A stretch of 64,000 nucleotides of DNA, taken from positions 1 through 64,000 of the forward strand of contig JACKJG010000010.1 in the NCBI GenBank assembly GCA_020638065.1. Reading direction: 5' to 3'. Below are positions 34,960 to 43,009 of the stretch, piece by piece. Within the stretch, counting starts at the first letter, position 1, and each line of letters starts with the position of its first letter. The notes below the pieces were generated by a model. The model was not told the DNA's origin, did no database searches, and was given only the letters and a program-made list of their open reading frames with translations. Made by a program: the position numbers and the translations under genes. Source of the stretch: Hyphomicrobiaceae bacterium. Lineage in GTDB: Bacteria > Pseudomonadota > Alphaproteobacteria > Rhizobiales > Devosiaceae.

Positions 34960-35757
34960 ATGACTAAAAGCGCGATGAACACCTTGATTACCGGAGGCAC
35001 GCAGGGCCTCGGTCTGGCCGTGGCCGAAGCGCTCGTGCGGGCGGGCCATCCGAATCTAGCCATTGCCGGACTACCCGACGGGCAGGGACCTGCGGCGATT
35101 GAGAGGCTGAAAGGCATGGGCGCCAACGCTCATTTGCTCGAAATCGACCTTTCTGACGCCGAAGCCGCTTCGGAACTGGTTCTCAGCGCCGAACAGGCAA
35201 TCGGGCCCATCAACGCCCTGGTCAATTCCGCAGCAATTTGCGACCGTGGTTCGCTTCTGGACACATCAGCCGAACTTTTCGACCGCGTATTGGCGGTAAA
35301 TACCCGCGCGCCGTTTTTGGTGATGCAGACTTTTGCCAAGCGTGCCATTGCGAACGGCATTCCGGCATCCTGTGTCAACGTCACAAGCCTTCAATATCAT
35401 TGCGGTTTGCCGTTTCTTGCGCCGTACTCGGCGTCCAAAGCCGCGCTGGCGGCGCTGACCAAGAACGCGGCCAATGCTCTGAAATCGCGGAGAATTCGAT
35501 TCAACGCTGTGGCTTTGGGCTGGATGGATACACCCGGCGAAGACGCCACTCAAAAGCGGTATCACAATGCGCCTGATGACTGGCTTGAAAAGGCCGAGGC
35601 AAGCCAGCCTTTCGGTCAACTGATCAAGCCTGACGAAGTTGCCGGCCTGATTCTATATCTCCTGTCTCCCGAATCCGGCGTCATTACCGGATCGGTTATT
35701 GATTACGACCAGACCGTGGTCGGGGCTTCACCCGAAGGAATTGGATCTGGTGAGTAA
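34960..35757 (+). CDS. Short-chain dehydrogenase/reductase
   Basis: SDR of 265 residues, intact although flanked by broken genes. Cofactor motif TGGTQGLG near the N-terminus, NSAA in place of the usual NNAG, catalytic Ser in NVTSLQY, and YSASKAA. The C-terminus ITGSVIDYDQTVVG corresponds to the usual GGxxx ending. ATG 34960 lacks a clear ribosome site; ATG 34975 is an alternative. Substrate unknown. The FNR/FixK box lies upstream and may control it. Confidence 0.82.
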   Translation: MTKSAMNTLITGGTQGLGLAVAEALVRAGHPNLAIAGLPDGQGPAAIERLKGMGANAHLLEIDLSDAEAASELVLSAEQAIGPINALVNSAAICDRGSLLDTSAELFDRVLAVNTRAPFLVMQTFAKRAIANGIPASCVNVTSLQYHCGLPFLAPYSASKAALAALTKNAANALKSRRIRFNAVALGWMDTPGEDATQKRYHNAPDDWLEKAEASQPFGQLIKPDEVAGLILYLLSPESGVITGSVIDYDQTVVGASPEGIGSGE

Positions 35758-35960
35758 GGGTCGGCCAATGTCTAGACGTTCCGAGAGTCGCGGAATCTGC
35801 ATCTGAACGATTTGCTCCATATGACTCAATCTGCAGCCCTTTTGCGGGCTCAGGTTCGGGGCCGCGCCGCCTTTGGTCTTCCGGCTCCATCCCGATTTTC
35901 CATGAATTTTAAACAAGTTTGACCCGCCACTGCTTTTTGGGGTCTGTCAGGACATGTTAG

Positions 35961-35978
35961 TAACTGACCGGTCAGTTA
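35961..35978. promoter_or_regulatory. Perfect TetR-type operator
   Basis: TAACTGACCGGTCAGTTA is an 18-base perfect palindrome of the form bound by many TetR-family repressors of efflux operons. It sits 13 bases before the likely start codon of the broken TetR gene that heads the HlyD-ABC operon. Confidence 0.75.
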
Positions 35979-35990
35979 TTTATTCCAGAG

Positions 35991-36654
35991 ATGTCCGACC
36001 GCTGCCCTCCAAGGTCAGCGGTCTTCGCAAAAACAGCATCCAGAGAGCCAAAGTTCCAGGCGGCGGCGCGCCGAAGCGCACCATCCGGACGAGGTTCTTG
36101 ACGCCGCTTTGCTGGGTTGCGCTGAACGAGTTTGCGCAGATAGGGTTGGACATTGCCCGAAAAGCCGGGATTTCAAAGGGTGCGGTCTACCTCTATTTTT
36201 CCTTCAAGCGCTCGCTGCTTGGGGTTTGGTCGCGCCGACCGTTTCACCGATGGCAAAAGGGCGCGCCAGGGGTGAAGGGAGTTCGCTCAACGTCATCGTG
36301 CTGATTCTCAGGCATCGTTCACCAACTTAGAGATCCGAAAAACGTCGCCATGCCGAGCTGTTTCGCGGCCTTTGGCGGCACTCCCCAAAAGTCGCCGAAT
36401 TCTACCGGAATGCGGTGCTGGATGTGGCAGTTCCACCATGCGAACGCGCATCGGGCGGGAATTAAGTCCGGTAAGAAATCCGGCTGTCGACCAGACTTGA
36501 CGGTCCGATCGATCGCGTGATCCCGTGCTGGTTCACCTGATGCTGTCAAGAGTCTTCGATGTCCGTCGAGGGCGGATTGCGTTTCGACGATCTTCTCGAA
36601 AACCACATTGCCATTCTTACCCAGGGGCTGCGTGCCAAGGGAGAACTTTCATGA
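35991..36654 (+). pseudogene. Disrupted TetR-family regulator
   Basis: Remnant of a repressor of about 215 residues. Homologous pieces are spread over frames: RRAEAHHPDEVLDAA (about 36068-36112), then ALNEF and IARKAGISKGAVYLYF (helix-turn-helix, 36119-36198), then EFYRNAVLDVAVP (36395-36437), LLVHL-like and LRFDDLLENHIAILTQGLRAKGELS up to the stop at 36652-36654 (pieces given by position). At least four indels are needed to join them. The stop overlaps the start of the HlyD remnant in ATGA, showing the original operon coupling. With the helix-turn-helix cut from its start, no full repressor can be made. Confidence 0.75.
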
Positions 36655-37610
36655 ACGAATTTTTCGCCGCGATCTGGGGTTTTGTTGCCTCAATCGTTCC
36701 AATTGCAGGGTCAGACGTCCCACCAGCATTACAATGCGCTGAATATATCGAAGCGATTATGTCTATGTATCGGCTCAATCCGGCGGGCAGATCGACCAGC
36801 TCATGGTCGCGCGCGGAGACCGCGTCGAAGAAGGTCAGATTCTGTTCGAAATCGACGATTCCCAGGCCAAGGCTACGCTGAGTGCCGCGCAAAACTGGAA
36901 GGCTTGCGCGCAGGCCAAAGCCAATCTGGCCAATCTCGAAACCGGCAGCCGCGAAGCCGAAATCGAGGTCATTCGTGCCTCGCTCGAACAGGCACAGGTG
37001 TCTTTGGATTTGGCCGAACTGAGTCTTGGGCGCTCCGAACGGCTTCTGGAAAAGGAGCTTGTCGCACCCGCCAAGGTTGATGCGGACCGGGCTGCTGTCG
37101 AAAGTGCCAAGGCGCAGGTCACGCCCAGCTCACAGCTGATTACAGGTTGCCGAGCTTCCCGCCCGTGAGGCCCAACAGGTAGCCGCGGAAGCGGCGGTTT
37201 CCGCCGCCGAGGCGGAAGTTCAATTGTATCAGACGCAGCTGCAGGACCGCCAGATAACGGCACCCGCCAATGGTTTGATTGATGACGTGACCTATGATGA
37301 AGAAGGCGAGGTGGTCGGTTCCGGGATCGCCGGTCGTGGTAATTCTCCCCGACAATGCACTCCTCGTGCGCTTTTTCGTGCCAGGCTGGATCGCTCGCAG
37401 ATCACAATCGGTGAGTACAGGTCAGTTAGTGGCTGTTCCGGATATGCTGATGGCCAAGGTCAGGCGCCACTTGCCGCAATCCGCAATATGCGCCTCCCAT
37501 CATTTCAGCCGCGAAGAACGCTCGAGAATGGTCTTTCTTGTCGAGGCCCGAATTGAGGCCGCGGAAGGTCCGGCCCCGGTCAGCCTGTCACCGTCGCGAG
37601 GCCGCAATGA
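36651..37610 (+). pseudogene. Disrupted HlyD/EmrA-type membrane fusion protein
   Basis: Remnant of the periplasmic adaptor of an ABC exporter. Start MNEFFAAIWGFVASIVP is a membrane anchor (36651). The biotinyl-lipoyl-like half (IDQLMVARGDRVEEGQILFEIDDSQAKATL, read as short pieces at 36791-36880) and the coiled coil (ETGSREAEIEVIRASLEQAQ, SLGRSERLLEKELVAPAKVDADRAAV, 36940-37110) are in one frame; ELPAREAQQVAAEAAVSAAEAE to TAPANGLIDDVTYDE (37150-37310) in another; VVVILPDNALLVRFFVP and SREERSRMVFLVEARIE (37330-37560) in a third. The stop overlaps the ATPase start in ATGA. Without it the exporter lacks its adaptor. Confidence 0.78.
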
Positions 37611-38563
37611 CCGACGCGCCAGAACCCGCGATTTCCGTTCGCGGATTGACCAAGATCTATGGTGACCGCGCGGTGGTCGATCACCTCGACATGGAGGTGC
37701 CCGCCGGCACCATCTATGGATTTCTGGGGCCGAACGGGAGCGGCAAAACCACGACCATCCGCATGATGTGCGGTCTGCTGGTTCCGGATGACGGAGAAGG
37801 GTCGTGTCTCGGTTACGACATCCGAACCCAATCTCTGAACATTAAGGAGCATGTCGGCTACATGACTCAGAAATTCTCGCTCTACGAGGATCTGACGATC
37901 CGCGAGAATCTCGATTTCATGGCTCGCATGTATCGCTTGAAGGGCCGCAAGAAGAAAGTCGATCTCGCGCTGGAAGACCTTGGCCTTGTGGACCGGCAGA
38001 ACCAACTGGCCGGAACCTTGTCGGGCGGCTGGAAACAACGCCTCGCGCTGGCGGCCTGTCTGTTGCACGAACCACGGCTTCTGCTTCTTGATGAACCCAC
38101 AGCCGGTGTGGACCCCAAGGCGCGTCGCGATTTCTGGGACGAGATTCGCGAACTCGCCGCCAGCGGTGTGACGATTCTGGTGTCCACCCACTATATGGAT
38201 GAGGCCATTCAGTGCGACTACATCGCCTATATTGCCTACGGGAAGAAGCTGATCTCGGGCCGTTCTTCGGAAATCCCGAACATGATCGGTCTGCACACGT
38301 TCCGCGTGGAGGCTCCCGACCTGACTGCGCTTGAAAAGGAATTGCGTGAAGAGCCCGATATTGCGCAGGTCGCGCGCTTCGGTTCGGTCCTGCACGCATC
38401 CGGAACGGACTTGCCGGCGCTAAAGGCGCTTGCCGAACGTTATCAAGCTGAAGGCAAGGGCCGCTGGCAGGAAAAACCGTCAGAGCTCGAAGAGGCGTTC
38501 ATCTACCTGATGACCGGCGTGCGCGACAATTTCGCCGGGCCGGATGATGGGGAAGGGCACTGA
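37607..38563 (+). CDS. ABC-2 type exporter ATP-binding protein
   Basis: 318-residue ATPase of the YbhF/YhiH/CcmA-like class with Walker A GPNGSGKT, Q-loop YMTQKFSLYEDLT, signature LSGGWKQRLALAACL, Walker B LLLLDEPTAGVDP and switch His in VSTHYMDEA. ATG 37607 overlaps the stop of the HlyD remnant (ATGA). The C-terminal about 80 residues form the extension common in exporters of this type. It carries a single ATPase domain, whereas some YbhF proteins carry two. The gene itself is intact. In working relatives the TetR-HlyD-ABC-permease set exports drugs, dyes or lipophilic compounds. Confidence 0.85.
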   Translation: MTDAPEPAISVRGLTKIYGDRAVVDHLDMEVPAGTIYGFLGPNGSGKTTTIRMMCGLLVPDDGEGSCLGYDIRTQSLNIKEHVGYMTQKFSLYEDLTIRENLDFMARMYRLKGRKKKVDLALEDLGLVDRQNQLAGTLSGGWKQRLALAACLLHEPRLLLLDEPTAGVDPKARRDFWDEIRELAASGVTILVSTHYMDEAIQCDYIAYIAYGKKLISGRSSEIPNMIGLHTFRVEAPDLTALEKELREEPDIAQVARFGSVLHASGTDLPALKALAERYQAEGKGRWQEKPSELEEAFIYLMTGVRDNFAGPDDGEGH

Positions 38564-38564
38564 G

Positions 38565-39701
38565 ATGATTTCTGTCGCCCGCTTTGTCGCCGTCCTCGTC
38601 AAGGAATTCATTCAGATGCGGCGTGATCACGTCACGTTCGCGATGATGATTGGCCTTCCGATCGTCCAGCTTTTCCTGTTCGGGTTTGCCATCAATTCCG
38701 ACCCGCGCAACCTTCCCACCTTGCTGGAACTCAATGACGATGGGCCGATCGTTCGCGCGATCGTTTCCGGAATGAAGACGTCGGACTATTACAATTTCGT
38801 GGGCATCGAGACCGATCCGGCGCAAAGTGCGCTGGCGCTGCGCGACGGAACCGCCAATTTCGTTGTCGTGATTCCACCGAATTTTGAACGTGATGTATTG
38901 CGTGGCCGTTCGCCCGAACTGCTGATCGATGCCGATGCGGCCGACCCAACGGCATTGAGCGGCGCGGTTGCTGCACTCTCGGGAATCGTCAACATCGCCG
39001 TCGACCAGAGCCTTCAGGGTGCGGCCCGGCCCATGCAGGGCCAATCCGCGCCCGCACAACCTTTTTCCGTCGTCGTTCACCGCGAATACAATCCGGAGGG
39101 AAAAACCGCCACCAACATTGTGCCGGGCCTTCTCGCCGTCATCCTCTCAATGACCATGGTGCTGATCACGGCCGTGGCCATTGTCCGCGAGCGGGAAAAG
39201 GGGACGATGGAAACGCTGATCGCGTCGCCCGTTCGCCCGATCGAGGTCATGACCGGCAAGATCATTCCCTATATTCTGGTTGGCTACGTTCAGACGATTG
39301 TCTTTCTCGTGGCTGCCCGGCTGATCTTCGGCGTGCCGTTCGACGGGGAGCCATTTGCGTTCTTCCTGGGGTTCAACCTCTACATTGTCGTCAACCTGGC
39401 GCTTGGCTTTTTGATTTCAACGGTCACCCGCAATCAGATGCAGGCCATGCAGATCTCGTTCTTTACGATTCTGCCCTCGATTCTGCTCAGTGGCTTCATG
39501 TTCCCCTTCGCCGGCATGCCCGCCTGGGCGCAGACGTTGGGAACGGCCGTTCCGGCGACGCACTTTTTGCGAATTGTCAGAAAGATAATGCTCAAGGGTG
39601 CCGGCCTTCCCGAAATCACCGGGGACATGCTGGCGCTTGGAATCATCATGATTGTCATCGTCACGCTGGCGATGCTGCGCTACCGCCAAACTCTGGACTG
39701 A
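38565..39701 (+). CDS. ABC-2 type exporter permease
   Basis: 378-residue membrane protein of the YhhJ/YbhR family: one N-terminal membrane helix (MIGLPIVQLFLFGFAI), an extracytoplasmic domain (about residues 35-175), then five hydrophobic segments with the ABC-2 signature region (REREKGTMETLIASPVRP). ATG 38565 begins one base after the ATPase stop and has GGGGAAGGG upstream. Relatives often have two permease genes; here only one is present, so it probably acts as a homodimer. Intact despite loss of the adaptor and repressor. Confidence 0.85.
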   Translation: MISVARFVAVLVKEFIQMRRDHVTFAMMIGLPIVQLFLFGFAINSDPRNLPTLLELNDDGPIVRAIVSGMKTSDYYNFVGIETDPAQSALALRDGTANFVVVIPPNFERDVLRGRSPELLIDADAADPTALSGAVAALSGIVNIAVDQSLQGAARPMQGQSAPAQPFSVVVHREYNPEGKTATNIVPGLLAVILSMTMVLITAVAIVREREKGTMETLIASPVRPIEVMTGKIIPYILVGYVQTIVFLVAARLIFGVPFDGEPFAFFLGFNLYIVVNLALGFLISTVTRNQMQAMQISFFTILPSILLSGFMFPFAGMPAWAQTLGTAVPATHFLRIVRKIMLKGAGLPEITGDMLALGIIMIVIVTLAMLRYRQTLD

Positions 39702-39722
39702 TGCCGACAAAAGGGGCGGGGT

Positions 39723-40475
39723 TCATCCGCGCCCTACATAAGGCATGCCGGTAGCCATGACATTCATTGAAAGCACATTGGTGTCGAGCGGCAGGTTGGC
39801 CATGTAGACGATCGCGTCGGCGACATGCTGAACATTGAATGTCGGCTCGGGCGCCATGGTGCCGTTGGCTTGCAGTTTGCCGGTCGCCATTTGCGCGGTC
39901 ATTTCAGTGCCTGTGTTGCCGATATCGATCTCACCACAGGCGATGTTGTGCGCGCGTCCTTCCAGGGCGACCGATTTGGTCAGACCCAGGACCGCATGCT
40001 TCGTCATGTTGTAGGCGACGGCGTTGGGGCGTGGAACATAGGCGGAAATCGAACCATTGTTGATGATCCGCCCGCCTTGAGGTGTCTGCGCCTTCATGCG
40101 ACGCACCGCCTCGCGGGCAACAAGGAACGCGCCAATGAGATTTACGTGGACAACGGCTTCAAACGCATCGAGCGAGGTATCTTCGACAGGAAGCGCTTCC
40201 ATGCCGGCGCCGGCATTGTTGAAGACAACATCTACTCTCCCGAAGGCCGCAATCGTCTCATCGAACAGGCGTATCACGTCTGCCTCGACGCCCACGTCGG
40301 CTGAAACGGACTGCACCTTTGCTTCGCTTGGGCAAAGCCGACTCGTCGCATCGAGTGCGTCGCGGCGGCGTCCACAAAGGACGACATTGCATCCCGCTTG
40401 CGCCAGACTGATGGCGGCCGCACGCCCGATTCCCGAGCCGGCACCGGTCACGATTGCGGATTTTCCCTTGATCAT
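39723..40475 (-). CDS. Short-chain dehydrogenase/reductase
   Basis: Classical SDR of 250 residues with TGAGSGIG, NNAG, catalytic Ser (NNGSISAY) and YNMTK (Tyr/Lys). ATG 40475 has GGGAGAG upstream. The C-terminal part (VADAIVYMANLPLDTNVLSMNVMATGMP) resembles SDRs related to serine/3-hydroxy acid dehydrogenases. Convergent with the exporter permease gene and divergent from the porin gene. Substrate unknown. Confidence 0.82.
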   Translation of the reverse strand: MIKGKSAIVTGAGSGIGRAAAISLAQAGCNVVLCGRRRDALDATSRLCPSEAKVQSVSADVGVEADVIRLFDETIAAFGRVDVVFNNAGAGMEALPVEDTSLDAFEAVVHVNLIGAFLVAREAVRRMKAQTPQGGRIINNGSISAYVPRPNAVAYNMTKHAVLGLTKSVALEGRAHNIACGEIDIGNTGTEMTAQMATGKLQANGTMAPEPTFNVQHVADAIVYMANLPLDTNVLSMNVMATGMPYVGRG

Positions 40476-40826
40476 TCATGCTCTCCCATGGCTTGAAACT
40501 CCGGAAATCGGCGGCCGTCAGCCCCGGTTTTTCAGGAATTTTTCACAGTTCTTAACGGGGCGTTACCGGATGTGTGCTGAATCTGCAACATGTGCAACAC
40601 CTCGTGGGCATCTGGAGCTTGTCTGGCCGACTCTTGTGTTGCGCGTACTTTCGGCATCGGTATGTTCAGTTTTGCGAATCCATGCATGGGATCGTTCGTG
40701 TGTTGGATGAGAAGCACAATAAATGCGTCAAGCTGGTGTAGCTCGTTCAGCGAACCGTCAGGAAACTGACAATCAGTAACCGTCAGATTTTCTGACACAC
40801 CAAATGACTGACTTTGGAGGTCAATT
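40476..40826. other. 351-base control region upstream of the porin gene
   Basis: No coding frame is convincing. A 7-base direct repeat TGCAACA occurs at 40584-40590 and 40593-40599. Closer to the gene are two inverted repeats (listed separately). No clear -35/-10 pair could be assigned, although the porin codon use suggests strong expression. Confidence 0.4.
40757..40796 (+). promoter_or_regulatory. Twin inverted repeats in the porin leader
   Basis: GTCAG GAAA CTGAC (40757-40770) and GTCAGA TTT TCTGAC (40782-40796, arms 5-6 bases) repeat the same arms with centres about 25 bases apart, 31-70 bases before the porin start codon. A further CTGAC lies at 40808-40812. They may be protein-binding sites or small hairpins in the 5' leader of the mRNA that stabilise it or expose the GGAGGT site. 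Confidence 0.5.
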
Positions 40827-42056
40827 ATGAAACTGAAGAGCCTTCTTCTTGGTTCTGTTGCAGCAGCTGGTCTGTCCACCGGCGCATTTGCTGCGGACCT
40901 GGGTGTGGTTATGCCGACCCTGGACGCTTGCGACGCCGTTGGCATGCAGGGCGTTCCGCTCATCGACCACTGCCTGACCATCACCGGCGGTGTCGCTTAC
41001 TCCGCTATGTGGGGCGACTACAAGGGTTCCGTGACGTACATCACGTCCGCCATGGGCACAACGACTGCTTCTGACAACGACGCCGGCTTCTTTGGCCCGG
41101 TTGATTGGGACTCGGTTGTCACGACGACCCTGTCGCTCGAAGCAACTCACAACACCGCTTTCGGTAAGGGCATTGCCCATATCGATTTCACCAACACCGA
41201 CACTTGGGGTGTTTGGAACGGTGTGATCACCTCGACCGGAACCACCGTTCTGATGGTTGGCAATGCGTACCTGTCCGTTGGTGACAGCACCATCGTCACC
41301 CTCGGCCGCGCTGACTCGATCGCCGACTTCGGCGACGACGATCCGCTCAACTACGGCGGCCTCTTCCGCTCCGACCACGTCGGTACTGGCGTTGGCACTC
41401 CTGCCATGCCGGCAACTGGCGGCCACGTCATCCAGATCAATTCTGACCTGGGTAACGGTGTAGGCGTCGGTCTTGCTCTTGAAGCAATCGACACCCTGAT
41501 GCCGTCTCTGGTTGGCGTCCTGACCTATGCTGGTGACGGTATCTCCGCTCACGCAACTGGTCTGTGGGATGGTGCAACGTTCGGTGTCCACGCTGGCTTT
41601 GACGCAACTTTCGACATGTTCGAAATCGTCGGTGCCGTGGCTGTCGATAGCGCCAGCAACTGGAACGTCCTGGGTTCGGCTTCGGCAACCTTCGACATGT
41701 TCACCCTCGCTGTGTCCGGTGAAGCTGCCAATGGTGGCGAATGGGGCGTCGGCGGTTCGGCTACCGCTGCCATCACGGACGGCGTGACCCTGAACCTGGG
41801 TGGCCGTTACTTCGACAACTCTGTTGACCAGGCTTGGCAGGGTGAAGCCAACGTTACCGCTGATCTGACCGATACGCTGTCGGCATCTGCGACTGTTGGT
41901 TACATCGACTCGACCCTTGCTGCGACTTCGAACGTTTACTTCGAAGGCAGCCTGACCTGGGCTCCGAGCGACTCGCTCAGCATGACGGCTTCGGGTGGTG
42001 CAAACTCCCTCGGTGCTTACTATGTTGGCCTGAGCGGCGAGAACAACTTCTCGTAA
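40827..42056 (+). CDS. Major outer membrane porin
   Basis: Predicted 16-stranded trimeric porin of 409 residues. Signal peptide MKLKSLLLGSVAAAGLSTGAFA is followed by AADLG. A strong ribosome site GGAGGT lies 5 bases before ATG 40827. The body alternates short polar/aromatic strands with Gly/Asp loops and has very few charged Lys. Codon use is strongly biased, as for highly expressed genes. The conserved start (LDACDAVGMQGVPL, LTITGGVAYSAMWGDY) fits the alphaproteobacterial Porin_2 family. The last residues are ENNFS rather than ending exactly in Phe, which is unusual for a barrel protein. A strong terminator follows. Confidence 0.88.
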   Translation: MKLKSLLLGSVAAAGLSTGAFAADLGVVMPTLDACDAVGMQGVPLIDHCLTITGGVAYSAMWGDYKGSVTYITSAMGTTTASDNDAGFFGPVDWDSVVTTTLSLEATHNTAFGKGIAHIDFTNTDTWGVWNGVITSTGTTVLMVGNAYLSVGDSTIVTLGRADSIADFGDDDPLNYGGLFRSDHVGTGVGTPAMPATGGHVIQINSDLGNGVGVGLALEAIDTLMPSLVGVLTYAGDGISAHATGLWDGATFGVHAGFDATFDMFEIVGAVAVDSASNWNVLGSASATFDMFTLAVSGEAANGGEWGVGGSATAAITDGVTLNLGGRYFDNSVDQAWQGEANVTADLTDTLSASATVGYIDSTLAATSNVYFEGSLTWAPSDSLSMTASGGANSLGAYYVGLSGENNFS

Positions 42057-42083
42057 GCCACTCGGCTCAACTACAGAATTGGG

Positions 42084-42116
42084 AAGGCCCGGTTTCGACC
42101 GGGCCTTTCTTTTTTT
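42084..42116 (+). terminator. Rho-independent terminator of the porin gene
   Basis: Nine-base stem AAGGCCCGG / CCGGGCCTT with loop TTTCGA followed by TCT and seven T, 27 bases after the porin stop codon. Confidence 0.92.
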
Positions 42117-42220
42117 GGGGGCACGCAAAACCGGATTGATTCTTTGACCGCCGATGGGACAAGCGGCTAATATTGCTGGAAGAATCGGCAAGCAATTGGG
42201 CCGGACGTGGCGGGCAATAC

Positions 42221-43009
42221 ATGACATTTTCCAATCGATTTCGGCTTGGTGCGCTGGCGCTGATCTTGTTGCTGGGTTTGGCCCCGCTTTCAGGCTGGTC
42301 ACAGGTGACCGTTCTTTATGGATGGTCGGCAACCAATGTGCGCGGCCAGATCGAAATGGACGGGTCATTGCCGACCGAGCAGCTCCAACGCTTTCTCGGT
42401 GTGCGGGCCGGGGGCATCGCCGAGGACACGACGCGCGTCAAGGATGGCGCTCCTGAGCATTTCAGCCAGGATGCCATCGCGGGCATCACAGTGCTGCGCC
42501 ATTTCGAACGTGGACGCGTTGCGTTTACGGGAGCAGGCTGGTCACTGACCGGAATATTGTTGCCCAGTTCGACCGTCGACAATGTATTGGGTGAACTTTC
42601 TTCGCTAACCGATTCCAGCAATTGGGATATCGATATTTCCGATTCGCCAATGGGGCCACCGGCACCCCAGCAAGCTGACGGGTCGGTTGAGGTTGCGCCG
42701 ATGGCGGCCGCCGCGCCTGCTGAGGGTGCAACATTGGATGAAAGCCAATTGCCGCCCCTTGATCTGGATGTTGCGCCGCCATTGTTCGAACAGGCGATTT
42801 CTGCCTCCGAGCTTCCGGTGTTGAATCTCGACGCGGGTCTGCCAAATTTCGAGGCAGCCGGAGCGGCTGTGCCTGAAGTGATCGAAACGGCGGAAGAGCC
42901 TGAATCGTGTCGAATTCTGCGCCGGAGAGTCATGCGGCAGCGCCGTCGGACGAGCCACAGCCTGGAACCTTGCTCACGGACGACCAGTTGCCGCTGCTGC
43001 TCGACCTGA
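42221..43009 (+). CDS. OmpA-like repeat protein, N-terminal part (frameshifted)
   Basis: N-terminal half of an envelope protein whose second half continues in another frame. ATG 42221 starts a signal peptide (MTFSNRFRLGALALILLLGL, cleaved near GWSQ). Residues about 30-135 form a BON-like repeat (MDGSLPTEQLQRFLGV, FSQDAIAGITVLRHF, GRVAFTGAGWSLTG). A Pro/Ala/Asp-rich acidic linker follows. After about nucleotide 42905 the reading becomes Arg/Cys-rich nonsense (RILRRRVMRQRRR) while the acidic linker resumes in the next frame, so a single-base deletion near 42900-42910 is the simplest explanation. See the overlapping second part. Confidence 0.7.
   Translation: MTFSNRFRLGALALILLLGLAPLSGWSQVTVLYGWSATNVRGQIEMDGSLPTEQLQRFLGVRAGGIAEDTTRVKDGAPEHFSQDAIAGITVLRHFERGRVAFTGAGWSLTGILLPSSTVDNVLGELSSLTDSSNWDIDISDSPMGPPAPQQADGSVEVAPMAAAAPAEGATLDESQLPPLDLDVAPPLFEQAISASELPVLNLDAGLPNFEAAGAAVPEVIETAEEPESCRILRRRVMRQRRRTSHSLEPCSRTTSCRCCST

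Noticed and set aside
34250..37620. Genomic island or transposon carrying the degraded genes
   Set aside because: No integrase, transposase, terminal repeats or target duplication were found, and base composition matches the flanks.
40821..42368. 515-codon open frame antisense to the porin gene
   Set aside because: The strong codon bias of the porin avoids stops on the opposite strand. The antisense product has no domain and no ribosome site, and crosses the porin terminator.
42895..42915. Programmed ribosomal frameshift in the OmpA-like gene
   Set aside because: No slippery heptamer, stop-codon context or downstream pseudoknot is visible at the junction; a one-base mutation or consensus error is simpler.
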